Part shown: positions 16,438-24,785 of the stretch, piece after piece
Numbering within the stretch: the stretch's first letter is position 1
Layout of the letters: every line of letters begins with the position of its first letter
Assembly: GCA_025356695.1 (NCBI GenBank)
Contig: JANXSE010000164.1
Coordinates: forward strand, 1-36,410
From: Betaproteobacteria bacterium
GTDB taxonomy: Bacteria; Pseudomonadota; Gammaproteobacteria; Burkholderiales; SG8-41
Length of the DNA stretch: 36,410 bases
Reading direction: 5' to 3'
Notes under the pieces: generated by a model
What the model was told of the DNA's origin: nothing
Databases searched by the model: none
Seen by the model: the letters and a program-made list of their open reading frames with translations, nothing else
Position numbers and translations under genes: made by a program

Positions 16438-18137
16438 GCGGGCGAACACGAGGCAACGTCCACAGCGAGCGCTTGTGCAATGGCTGCAACCACGCGCGTC
16501 CAGTCGCGCGGCGCCGGCTGGCGAAACAGCCGCGCCGAGGGATACCACGGCGTGGCCGGGGTATCGCGCGCATAACGCCACTCTGCGCTGAACGGAAGCA
16601 GTATCCACACCGGCTTGCCCAGCGACCCGCACAGATGGGCGATCGTATTGTCTACTGTAACAACAAGATCGAGTCCTGCAATCAGCGCGGCAAGTTCATC
16701 GAGATCGGCATTCGCATCGAAAGCCGGTTCAGATATGCGGATACCTTGCCGGTCTGCCAGCGTTTGCAGTTCGCTGCGGTAATCGCCTGACTGCAGACTG
16801 ACAAAGCTACAGCCGCCGCTACGCAGAACCGGCAGGAGTTCAAGCAGATTGAGTGAGCGCAAATACCGGCGATTTCGCAAAGTTCCGCCGCGCCATGCAA
16901 TGCCGACGCGCTTCACGCCGGCATCGACGGCAAGCGTATTGCTCCAGAATTGCACACGCGCGGAATCAGCTTTGAGATACCCCGCGCTCGATGGAAACGC
17001 TGCCGCTGTTGCGCGAAAATGCAGCGGCAGCGAACCAGCGGACACCTGGCAATCAGCATGCGCCGCTTCGCTGCAATTGGCGGCACGCACGGTTGCTTGC
17101 GGAAACGAGCGCGCAAACAGCGTGACCAGGCGTGGATTGCATTCGATCACGCAATGCCCGGCAGTCGCCAGCAAATCAGGCAGACAGGATGCAAACATGA
17201 GTTCGTCGCCGATGCCCTGCTCCTGCAGAACGACGATGCGTTTGCCGGCGAGCGTTTCTCCGTGCCACGCCGGCAAGCCACGACTCGGTGCAAGGGTAGC
17301 GCTGGCCTCGAACCGTTGTTCGTAGGCCGGCCAGCCGGCGGCAAAATCGCCGCGCATAAGCAGGGCGTGGCTGCGATTGCTCAGCGCGTCGCCGAAGCCG
17401 GGCCGCCGCCGCAGCGCCTCGTCATACGCGGCAATGGCTTCGGTCAGCCTGCCGAGATCGCGCAAGGCGTGCCCGGTGCAGGTCAGGGATTCAACGGTGT
17501 CCGGCTGCAACTCAAGTGCGCGGCGAAAGCTGGCGAGCGCCTCCTCTGCATAACCGGTTTCAAGTTGCAGCAAGCCGAAATTGTGATGCGCGCGGTGCGA
17601 ATCAGGCGCTAACGCCAGCAGCGTTCGAAAATTACAATGGGCGTCGTCGTAGCGGCCGAGCCTGAATTCAACAAACGCCAATTGCTGCAAGGCATCGCTA
17701 TCGGGCGGATTGCCGCGCGCGGCGGCGCCAAAAGCGTCGACAGCCTGCTCGAGTTCACCACGCGCTTTCAAAATATTGCCCAGACAATACCAGCCGGCTG
17801 TCGATGTGCTGTCGAGCTTTAATGCAACGCGACATTCGGTTTCGGCATCTGCATAGGATTGCCCCGCCAGCAATGCCGTGGCGAGTGAGATACGCGCCGC
17901 CGCCAGCGCAGGCGAAAAATGCACGGCAAGCTGAAAACAGTCGAGGGCGTCTTCAGCGCGACCGCTCGCCGCCATCACTTCACCGAGCAGACAATGCGCC
18001 TCGCCGCAATCATGCGCGAGTTCAAGCGCCTGCTTCAGCGTTTTCTCGGCGCGCGCAAAATCGCCGGCCTGCAGGTAACGCCGGCCCTCGTCTATACAGC
18101 ACGCCGCGGTTGCATTGACTGCCGGCGCTGATTTCAT
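16434..18137 (-). CDS. TPR-glycosyltransferase fusion, GT9-like (paralog D)
   Basis: The 567-residue product begins directly with TPRs (about 15-270), then the GT9-like domain: EQGIGDELMFASCLPD (Asp311), VGIAWRGG, FVSLQ and TVDNTIAHLCGSLGKPVW with Asp496 and His501 kept. ATG 18137 follows a weak GGAA; the longer frame upstream has no TPR pattern. A 155-base gap separates it from the GT2-FkbM gene, the largest gap in the operon, and includes a TATACT at which a secondary promoter could lie, though I see no good -35. It is coupled to paralog C by an ATGA overlap. Confidence 0.87.
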   Translation of the reverse strand: MKSAPAVNATAACCIDEGRRYLQAGDFARAEKTLKQALELAHDCGEAHCLLGEVMAASGRAEDALDCFQLAVHFSPALAAARISLATALLAGQSYADAETECRVALKLDSTSTAGWYCLGNILKARGELEQAVDAFGAAARGNPPDSDALQQLAFVEFRLGRYDDAHCNFRTLLALAPDSHRAHHNFGLLQLETGYAEEALASFRRALELQPDTVESLTCTGHALRDLGRLTEAIAAYDEALRRRPGFGDALSNRSHALLMRGDFAAGWPAYEQRFEASATLAPSRGLPAWHGETLAGKRIVVLQEQGIGDELMFASCLPDLLATAGHCVIECNPRLVTLFARSFPQATVRAANCSEAAHADCQVSAGSLPLHFRATAAAFPSSAGYLKADSARVQFWSNTLAVDAGVKRVGIAWRGGTLRNRRYLRSLNLLELLPVLRSGGCSFVSLQSGDYRSELQTLADRQGIRISEPAFDANADLDELAALIAGLDLVVTVDNTIAHLCGSLGKPVWILLPFSAEWRYARDTPATPWYPSARLFRQPAPRDWTRVVAAIAQALAVDVASCSPA

Positions 18138-18292
18138 GTGTATTCCGGCTTCAATTCTCGGCTCATATTCGCCATGACGATGCGCAACCTGCCAAAAGTA
18201 TATTCGCCTGCGCTCAATACAGCGCGATCGGCACACGCGCAGGCTTGATACTTGCATAGCGTGAGGGCAGCGGCAAGTTGAACGCGCCGCGG

Positions 18293-19801
18293 CTAAACGT
18301 CAGCTAGCTTTCCCATAGCCGCCAGCGCAATTTTTCTCAACGTAGCAACCTCGCGAACGCTGGCCAGCAACTGTGATGCGCCGCCGCTGTCGAGGGTCTG
18401 CCCGATATTGAACATTCGCATTGCGCGTTCGCTGTTGTCGAGGGCATAACAACGATAGCCGTACTGCTGCAATATTTCAGCAATTGCGCCGGCATGCGAA
18501 GGCGCCGCCAGATCAACGATCAGATCCGGGCGCCGGCCTGCAAGCAACTGCGGCATGGCGGCCAAAACCGCCGCGGCCTGTGCGCCGTCGCCTATCCTGA
18601 CCAGCGCCGCACCGGCTATGCCGGCATGCGCCATGTAATCGTCGATCCGCGGGTATTGCGGCGACTCGATCAGCTCGATATTGGTAATGCCATTGTGTTT
18701 CACGTTGCTGCGCATACGCGCGCAATGGCCGGCATCCGTCTCGAAGCAGACCACTCGCGCCTGCAGTGCGGCGCGTGCGGCGAGCAGGGCATACAGCCCG
18801 GCGCCTGCACCGGTATCCAGTATTACCGCCGCGCTCTCGGCCAGCGACTGCCACACCGCCGTTGTAAACGGCTGATATTCGCCGGTCCACGCCAGTTGCG
18901 CGCAAACAGCATCGTCGTTTCCGGCATGCAGAAAAATACTGCCGCCCTGATATTCGTTGACCTCGATTTCGCCGGAAAACGGCATTTGTTTCGACAGGGC
19001 AAGGCTGTCGTCCGCACTCACCAGCCCGTGCAGACGGCAGAAATGATGCAGCTCTGCGGTGCGCCGGTTGCGGATTTCCAGCGCCGCAGCGGAATCCGCA
19101 ACGAGTCCGTGTTTTTCACGCTCTGCACGCTGCCTGCCGCGTACGGCCGTGCCCCAGGCTTCAGCGCTGGCCGCGCGCGGGCCAGTCGAATGTCGCGCGT
19201 GGCGGTTGATAAAAAATTCGCGCGCGACTTTTGCACAGCGATGCGCCCGCCACAGCCGCAGGTAGTAGTCAAAATCTTCGCCGGCATCGATTGACTCATC
19301 AAAACGCATCGTCGCCGCGACCGGCGCGCGCACGAAATGCCCCATCTGCAAGGTCAGGAAGGGATCGAACAGCAGCAGATCGTCGAGGGCGTCCATGCCG
19401 ACAATCTGCGGTATGCGCAAATGCGCGCGCGCCGCCCCCGGCGAGAGCCCGAGGATCAAACCCCATACCGCATCATGGCCGGCGACCAATGACGTCATCG
19501 CATCGAATGCGCCCGCGACCATCAGATCGTCCGCATCGAGAAAAAACAACCAGTCGGCACCCTCATCCAAAGCGCGATCAATGCCGATATTGCGCGCGCG
19601 GCTGCGGCCCAGCCTGCCTTCCCCGTCATCGACGGCGATTAAGCTCAACGTTGCAAACGGACCGTGGCCGGAACGCCACGCCGCCTCGACCGAAGCACCG
19701 CACTCTGCATAGAGTGCTGCATGACCGGGGCCGACCGGTGTGACAACTGCGACACGCAAACGCGCGCGGCGACGCAGCCGGTTAACCAGGGATTCAAACA
19801 T
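18293..19801 (-). CDS. GT2 glycosyltransferase fused to FkbM-like methyltransferase domain
   Basis: Residues about 14-230 form a GT-A glycosyltransferase of family 2: RVAVVTPVGPG, the VDDG motif (57-60), the DxD motif FFLDADDLM (87-95) and GEDFDYYLRLWR (174-185) with the acidic base region. Residues about 275-480 resemble an FkbM-type SAM methyltransferase, with motif I ILDTGAGAGLYALLAA (327-342) and the acidic loop VCFETD. The second FkbM acidic motif, usually IKIDVEG-like, reads VRIGDGAQ here, so methyltransferase activity is uncertain. The 502-residue protein is soluble. ATG 19801 has GAGGCG upstream and follows the stop of paralog F by 11 bases. It could add and cap a sugar in one polypeptide. 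Confidence 0.82.
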   Translation of the reverse strand: MFESLVNRLRRRARLRVAVVTPVGPGHAALYAECGASVEAAWRSGHGPFATLSLIAVDDGEGRLGRSRARNIGIDRALDEGADWLFFLDADDLMVAGAFDAMTSLVAGHDAVWGLILGLSPGAARAHLRIPQIVGMDALDDLLLFDPFLTLQMGHFVRAPVAATMRFDESIDAGEDFDYYLRLWRAHRCAKVAREFFINRHARHSTGPRAASAEAWGTAVRGRQRAEREKHGLVADSAAALEIRNRRTAELHHFCRLHGLVSADDSLALSKQMPFSGEIEVNEYQGGSIFLHAGNDDAVCAQLAWTGEYQPFTTAVWQSLAESAAVILDTGAGAGLYALLAARAALQARVVCFETDAGHCARMRSNVKHNGITNIELIESPQYPRIDDYMAHAGIAGAALVRIGDGAQAAAVLAAMPQLLAGRRPDLIVDLAAPSHAGAIAEILQQYGYRCYALDNSERAMRMFNIGQTLDSGGASQLLASVREVATLRKIALAAMGKLADV

Positions 19802-19812
19802 GCGGCGGCGCC

Positions 19813-21393
19813 TCAGCCACGCGTAAATGCCGCCAGTTCACGCGCGACCGCCGCGATGATGGGCGCCCAGTCGCGGCTTTCCGGTTGACGGAACAACCGC
19901 AGCGACGGGTACCAGGGCATGACATCGCCCTGCAGTCCATAACGCCAGTCCGGCACCTGCGTGAGTAAAGTCCAGCACGGCCGGCCGAGCGCGCCGGCCA
20001 GATGCACAACCGTGTTATCGACACTGACCACCAGATCAAGCGCAGCAATTAACGCCGCACATTCATCAAGATCATCGAGCGCCTCCGGCCAGAACAAAAT
20101 TTCCATGCCGACGCTGCGCGCCATTTCAATTTCCTGACTGCAATCGCCGCGCTGCAAACAAACAAAGCGGCAACGCGGCGCGTTGGCGAAGGGTAAAAAG
20201 TCCGCCAATTCGAGCGAACGCAAACCGGCGCGCGTCTTGCGCGTGCCGCCGCGCCAGCTCAAACCGACCGTGCCTGCGCCGTTGCTGCCGAGACGCTGCC
20301 GCCACGCCGCAACACGCGCCGCATCGGGCCGCAAATAGCCGCAATGCGCGGAAAAATCCGCCGCGCTCCGGCGCAGCAATCGCGGCAGGCTGCCGATGGC
20401 AATTTGCCGGTCGAGCGCGGCGTGCTGCTGCAGCCAGTCGCGCCCGCCGTCACGCGCTGCACCATGCACATGGATGTGCGGCAGGGAGCGCGCGAACAGG
20501 GCGGCAAGCCGCGTATCACATTCGAGAACCACACTGGCGGCTTTGCCGGCAAGCCCGGACAGGCAGGAGGCAAACATGATTTCATCACCCACACCCTGCT
20601 CGGCATACACCAGCAGGTGGTGTTGCGCGGCATTTTCGCCGTCCCACTGCGGCAACCCGAAGTCGCGCCTGACATCGCGTCCGCCGCGCACCTGCCTCAA
20701 TTCGTAATCCGGCCAGCCGCGCGCGTAGTCGCCCAGATACAAATGCGCCACCGCGCGATTCCAGCGGTACTCGATGGTCTCCGTTTGCTGCGCAATCAAC
20801 GCATCATAGTGCGCCAGCGCAAGATCGAAGCGGCCCCGCTCCTGCAAAACGAGTCCGTAATTCGCCTGCGCGGCCACTGAATCCGGGTACAGGGTTCGCG
20901 CCGTCGTGAATAATTGCTGCGCGCGCTCAAGATCGACCGACTGGGTCAGGTAAACCAGGCCGAGGTTTACCAGCGCGCCAGGATGTTGCGGCGCCAGCGC
21001 GAGCGCGCGTTCGTACGCATCAATCGCACCGTCTGTGTCATCCGCAGCATTGCGCGAAAGTCCGAGTTCAAAAAACAGCTCCGCATCATGCGCCGACAAA
21101 CGAAGCGCGTCCTGCAATACACGCGCGGACGCAGCAGCATCGCCGGACAAACGCAACAAGCGGCCGATTCCGCGCATCGCCGGCACCGACGCCGGCGCGT
21201 GCGCCAGCGCAATTTCAAAATTGTCGCGCGCATCTTCGTAGTCGCCCAGCGCAAGCGAACATTCCCCCTGCCCGATCAGCGCGGCGACGTTGTCAGGCTC
21301 CATAGCCAGCACCCGCGTAAACAGTGCGGCGGCGGCGGTGTAATCGGCGGCCGCCAGCAAATCGAGCCCGCGCTGCAACGGGGGCGAAGTCAT
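19813..21393 (-). CDS. TPR-glycosyltransferase fusion, GT9-like (paralog F)
   Basis: The 526-residue soluble protein has TPRs at about 5-235 and a GT9-like domain from about 255. Its motifs are EQGVGDEIMFASC (Asp270), VGLSWRGG, FVCLQRGD and SVDNTVVHLAGALGRPCW with Asp459 and His464 kept. It is the most divergent of the six at the end of this block (WTLLTQVPDWRYG rather than WVMVP..EWRY). ATG 21393 is taken as the start. TTG 21405 would add four residues and has CGGAAAAA before it, so it cannot be excluded. It lies between the GT8-like gene and the GT2-FkbM gene in the same direction. Confidence 0.86.
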   Translation of the reverse strand: MTSPPLQRGLDLLAAADYTAAAALFTRVLAMEPDNVAALIGQGECSLALGDYEDARDNFEIALAHAPASVPAMRGIGRLLRLSGDAAASARVLQDALRLSAHDAELFFELGLSRNAADDTDGAIDAYERALALAPQHPGALVNLGLVYLTQSVDLERAQQLFTTARTLYPDSVAAQANYGLVLQERGRFDLALAHYDALIAQQTETIEYRWNRAVAHLYLGDYARGWPDYELRQVRGGRDVRRDFGLPQWDGENAAQHHLLVYAEQGVGDEIMFASCLSGLAGKAASVVLECDTRLAALFARSLPHIHVHGAARDGGRDWLQQHAALDRQIAIGSLPRLLRRSAADFSAHCGYLRPDAARVAAWRQRLGSNGAGTVGLSWRGGTRKTRAGLRSLELADFLPFANAPRCRFVCLQRGDCSQEIEMARSVGMEILFWPEALDDLDECAALIAALDLVVSVDNTVVHLAGALGRPCWTLLTQVPDWRYGLQGDVMPWYPSLRLFRQPESRDWAPIIAAVARELAAFTRG

Positions 21394-21445
21394 CTCAGTC
21401 AACAATTTTTCCGCACCGGGAATGTTGATTGGCGCAGAAAATTAT

Positions 21446-22129
21446 TCAGGATTTTCTGCGTTGATCAACACGCGACATGCTTGCCAGTTCTGCACGCCAC
21501 TCATCGCCGTACTCGCAATTGCGGGTTTCTTCAAAATAAGGCCCTCCCAGCGTGTAGTGCACGAGTGCGGCATCGCTGCGCTGCTTGCTGTAGCCGACGA
21601 GATGATTCCAGCAGGACGGCAGCTCGCCAATCAAATCGTCGTTGCCCAGCCATTTGAACTGGTGCAGTTCCAGACCGGATGCGTGGTTGACGTAATCGGG
21701 CGTCAAGGCGCGGCACTTTGCGTTATTGAACAGAATCACACTCGACCAGTTTTTCTTCTGGTACGCGGTTTGCGGCTGGTCGAGAAATTTACGCTCTTCC
21801 GTGGGTACATGATCGTGTTTAACCACCATCGCCGCGTAGCGCTCGTCGCGCAATGCGTAGAGCTTGACCACGTCGTCGAGCATCAGCATGTCATTGTCTG
21901 TGAATATGGACCAGCCGCTGTAATCCGAAAGGTAGGGTGTGAGAAAGCGTGAAAACGCAAACTCGGTCGACTGCAAGGGATGCCGCTCGCGCGTCATGAT
22001 ACCGCCCAGCTGCGACAACATGACGGGCGTAATACTCACCGGTTGCGATGCGCGCACCTGTATGCTGTGACACAACACGTTGTACGCAAGGGTTTCCCGC
22101 GGGTCGTAGCCGATAAATACCTGAATCAT
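21446..22129 (-). CDS. GT8-like glycosyltransferase
   Basis: The 227-residue protein looks like a small GT-A retaining transferase of the GT8 type. It starts MIQVFIGYDPRE, has the metal-binding DxD motif FTDNDMLML (Asp78, Asp80), SSVILFNN in the middle and the C-terminal HYTLGGPYFEE with His191, where GT8 enzymes have a metal-ligand histidine. No TPR or membrane segment is present. ATG 22129 is preceded by CGGAG at good spacing. It sits between the GT41-like gene and paralog F, with short gaps on both sides. Donor and acceptor are unknown; the GT8 label comes from motifs only. Confidence 0.75.
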   Translation of the reverse strand: MIQVFIGYDPRETLAYNVLCHSIQVRASQPVSITPVMLSQLGGIMTRERHPLQSTEFAFSRFLTPYLSDYSGWSIFTDNDMLMLDDVVKLYALRDERYAAMVVKHDHVPTEERKFLDQPQTAYQKKNWSSVILFNNAKCRALTPDYVNHASGLELHQFKWLGNDDLIGELPSCWNHLVGYSKQRSDAALVHYTLGGPYFEETRNCEYGDEWRAELASMSRVDQRRKS

Positions 22130-22175
22130 GATTCTCCGTTCCCGACCGTCATCGTTTTCACGTGCTTCCGCTTGA

Positions 22176-24005
22176 CTATGGTTGCTGCCGCGCGCACCAG
22201 TTTACCCACATCTCGCGATAGGCCTGCTCGAACGCCTGCACAAATCCGGTTTCGTTCATCAGTGCCGAACCGAGCACCCGGGCACGCAAGCGCATTCGCA
22301 ACGCCTGCAGCCCATCCAGATCACCCGCCAGCGCCGCACATTTGGCGACGAACTCTGCATCGCTGCCGGCAATGCACGCGGGCAGTCCCGCCGCCGTCAA
22401 CACACTCGCACCGAGCCGCGACAAATGGCTGTCGCCCCGGCGCGTTACCACCGGCACACCCATCAACAAGGCCTCACAGCTTGTTGTCGCGCCATTATAG
22501 TGCGCAGGGTCGAGCGCAATATCAACGCTATTGTACTGTGCCAGATGGTGCACCGTTTGCGCTTCCCATCCGCGCAATATCAGGCGGTCTTCCGCAATGC
22601 CGCAGCGCAGAAAATGCACAGCAATCTGCTGCTGCATCTGCGCATCTGCAAGATTCCGCGCCTTCAGAAAAAGCTTTGCAGCGGGTGCTGCCTGCAGTAC
22701 CTGCGCCCATAGCGCCAGCGTTTTCGGCTCCAGTTTTACCATGTTGTTAAACGAGCCAAACGTCACATACCCCCGGTGCAGCGCCGGCAGCGGCGTCACC
22801 TCCGGCAGATCGCCATCCGGCCGGTAGCAGTAATACGATTGCGGCAGCCGCCATACCTTCTCCGCGCTATAGGGGTCAGCGGGATCGGGATCGATCCGGT
22901 GATCCGATATCCGGTAGTCGATGGCGACGATGCCGGTCGACGTCGGATAACCAAGGTAGCTGACCTGCAGCGGCGCCGGCTTGCGCGCAAACACCTGCAG
23001 GCGGTGCCCCTTGGTATGCGCGGAAAGATCGACGAGGATATCGATTTGATCGTCTTTGATCTGTTGCGCCAAAGCGGCATCCGTCGCATCCGCGCAATCG
23101 ATCCAGCGGTCGGCGAGTCCGCGCAGGCGCTGATTGACCGGATCGGTCGACCTGCCGGTGTAATAACAATGGATTTCGAAAGCGCCGCGATCGTGCTTCT
23201 CGAGCAGCGGTTCAAAAAAATTTGCGATCGGATGCGCAGACAAATCCGCTGAAACGTAACCGATGCGCAATCTGCGCAAACTTTCGCGGCTATTCGCGTA
23301 ATGCGGATTAGCCGGGGCCAGCGCATCTGCAAATCGATGCGCCCATGCCCTCTGCTCGCGGTAAATTTCAGATGCCGGGCAACCGGCAGAACCGCTGACG
23401 ACAGAAACAAGATGGCCGTGGGCCGGCGCAAAATCCGGCTTCGACTCAATCGCCCGCCTGAAACATTCGATTGCCTCACCGGGTCTGCCGCACCCGTACA
23501 GAAACACGCCGAAATTGTGATTCGCCTCGAGATGTCCCGGCTGTAATGCAAGCGCCGCCCGGAACAGCGTTTCCGCTGCGGCGTGGTCGCCGCCCGCATG
23601 ACTCACCTCCGCCGCCACAAGGTGCGCTTCAATAAAATCGGGACGCATTTGCATGGCTTTGCGCAGGTGCGCAAGAGCCTTCGAATGTTCGCCCAACGAT
23701 TTGCAGGCGACCGCCAGATTGAACAAGGTTTCAGCCGAATCGGGATCGATCGCGACAGCCCGGCGCAAAACCTCCACCGACCCGGCATATCTGCCCTGCA
23801 AGGTCAGGCAATGCCCCAACAGACCGAGGACGGCGGCATCGCCCGGATTCTGCGCCAGTATCGAGCGATATGCGGCCTCCGCTTCGCTCAATTGACCGTC
23901 GCGATGCAGCGCTACCGCTTGCGTACGCAGCGCTTCCTCAGTCGCCGGCGGCGACTGCGGGCGCGACCTGCCTGACAGCAACCGGCGCAGCATGCGCATC
24001 AACAT
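22176..24005 (-). CDS. TPR-containing O-GlcNAc-transferase-like protein (GT41)
   Basis: The 609-residue protein has TPRs at about 25-200 and a C-terminal SPINDLY/OGT-type GT41 catalytic region. Visible signatures are IGYVSADLSAHPIANFF (His258 at the active-site His-Pro), QVSYLGYPTSTG, DYRISDHRIDP, TFGSFNNMVKLEP (Lys424, matching the nucleotide-contacting lysine of OGT) and YNGATTSCEALLMGVPVVT. GT41 enzymes glycosylate Ser/Thr (or Asn in the HMW1C group) of proteins in the cytoplasm, and the TPRs bind substrate. This is the strongest single sign that the locus modifies proteins. ATG 24005 has no clear ribosome-binding site; two further ATGs within five codons are possible starts. Confidence 0.92.
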   Translation of the reverse strand: MLMRMLRRLLSGRSRPQSPPATEEALRTQAVALHRDGQLSEAEAAYRSILAQNPGDAAVLGLLGHCLTLQGRYAGSVEVLRRAVAIDPDSAETLFNLAVACKSLGEHSKALAHLRKAMQMRPDFIEAHLVAAEVSHAGGDHAAAETLFRAALALQPGHLEANHNFGVFLYGCGRPGEAIECFRRAIESKPDFAPAHGHLVSVVSGSAGCPASEIYREQRAWAHRFADALAPANPHYANSRESLRRLRIGYVSADLSAHPIANFFEPLLEKHDRGAFEIHCYYTGRSTDPVNQRLRGLADRWIDCADATDAALAQQIKDDQIDILVDLSAHTKGHRLQVFARKPAPLQVSYLGYPTSTGIVAIDYRISDHRIDPDPADPYSAEKVWRLPQSYYCYRPDGDLPEVTPLPALHRGYVTFGSFNNMVKLEPKTLALWAQVLQAAPAAKLFLKARNLADAQMQQQIAVHFLRCGIAEDRLILRGWEAQTVHHLAQYNSVDIALDPAHYNGATTSCEALLMGVPVVTRRGDSHLSRLGASVLTAAGLPACIAGSDAEFVAKCAALAGDLDGLQALRMRLRARVLGSALMNETGFVQAFEQAYREMWVNWCARQQP

Positions 24006-24111
24006 GATGTACGCCGGCGATCCGGTTCGAACACTTTAGTCGCCGCTGTCATGTCTGAAAATGCGCCGGCAGTGTGCCTACGGGAAATGCAGTATCGGCG
24101 CGGCCACGCAA

Positions 24112-24762
24112 TCAGCCGGAAATTTTCCGCTCCACCAGACGGGCACCCTGGACGGTTTCTTCGCTCGATTGCACCCAGAATTCCCAACTGATGCCCGGAT
24201 GATTCTGTGCAATCTTCTGCAGTAGCGCGACCCACCATTCGACCGGTTGTATGGTGCAATGCGCATTTTCGCCATTGGGCAGACGCTTACGCGCAGGATA
24301 ACAGGCGACGTTCGCGAATACGAACTTCGTCGCGTAGCCAAATAGTTCGTCGATTATCCACGGCAGATCCTGCTCGGGGCAATGCTCCAGCACGTCGGTA
24401 CAAATCACCCCGTCGAATTTTCCCCGCGGCAACTTGTTGTAGGGCTCGTAGCAGGGGTCGTAGCAGACCAACTCACCGATATCCAGATAATCGATCACGC
24501 CCGGCCATAACTCGCCGCGATCATCCTTGACCGGTCGCGGTTCATATTGCTGCCCCTTGCCGCAACCATAGTCGAGCAGCGTGTCTGCGCCGGTACGCGC
24601 GATCAAGGTCTTGATGCGTGACAGTTGCGCATCAAGGCTGAAGCCCGGGAAGGTCTTCTCCGCAGGCACGCCGAGGAACTCTTCGCCTTTCTGATGCATT
24701 TGGCGGTACATCGCCTGCAGCTCGAGATAGCGCGGACTGGGATTGCTTCGACTGAAGTTCAT
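24112..24762 (-). CDS. Class I SAM-dependent methyltransferase
   Basis: The 216-residue soluble protein has the SAM-binding motif I LLDYGCGKG (62-70) and the post-motif FDGVICTDVLEHCPE (116-130), typical of Methyltransf_11/23-like enzymes. The sequence between these motifs is rich in Tyr and Pro (CYDPCYEPYNKLP), and the C-terminal half includes HCTIQPVEWW. The substrate cannot be inferred from sequence; its place inside the glycosyltransferase operon, 23 bases after paralog J, suggests a sugar or glycopeptide. ATG 24762 is chosen. A TTG at 24777 would add five residues, and neither start has a strong ribosome-binding site. Confidence 0.85.
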   Translation of the reverse strand: MNFSRSNPSPRYLELQAMYRQMHQKGEEFLGVPAEKTFPGFSLDAQLSRIKTLIARTGADTLLDYGCGKGQQYEPRPVKDDRGELWPGVIDYLDIGELVCYDPCYEPYNKLPRGKFDGVICTDVLEHCPEQDLPWIIDELFGYATKFVFANVACYPARKRLPNGENAHCTIQPVEWWVALLQKIAQNHPGISWEFWVQSSEETVQGARLVERKISG

Positions 24763-24785
24763 ATTAGCTATCGTCAATTCGGCGG

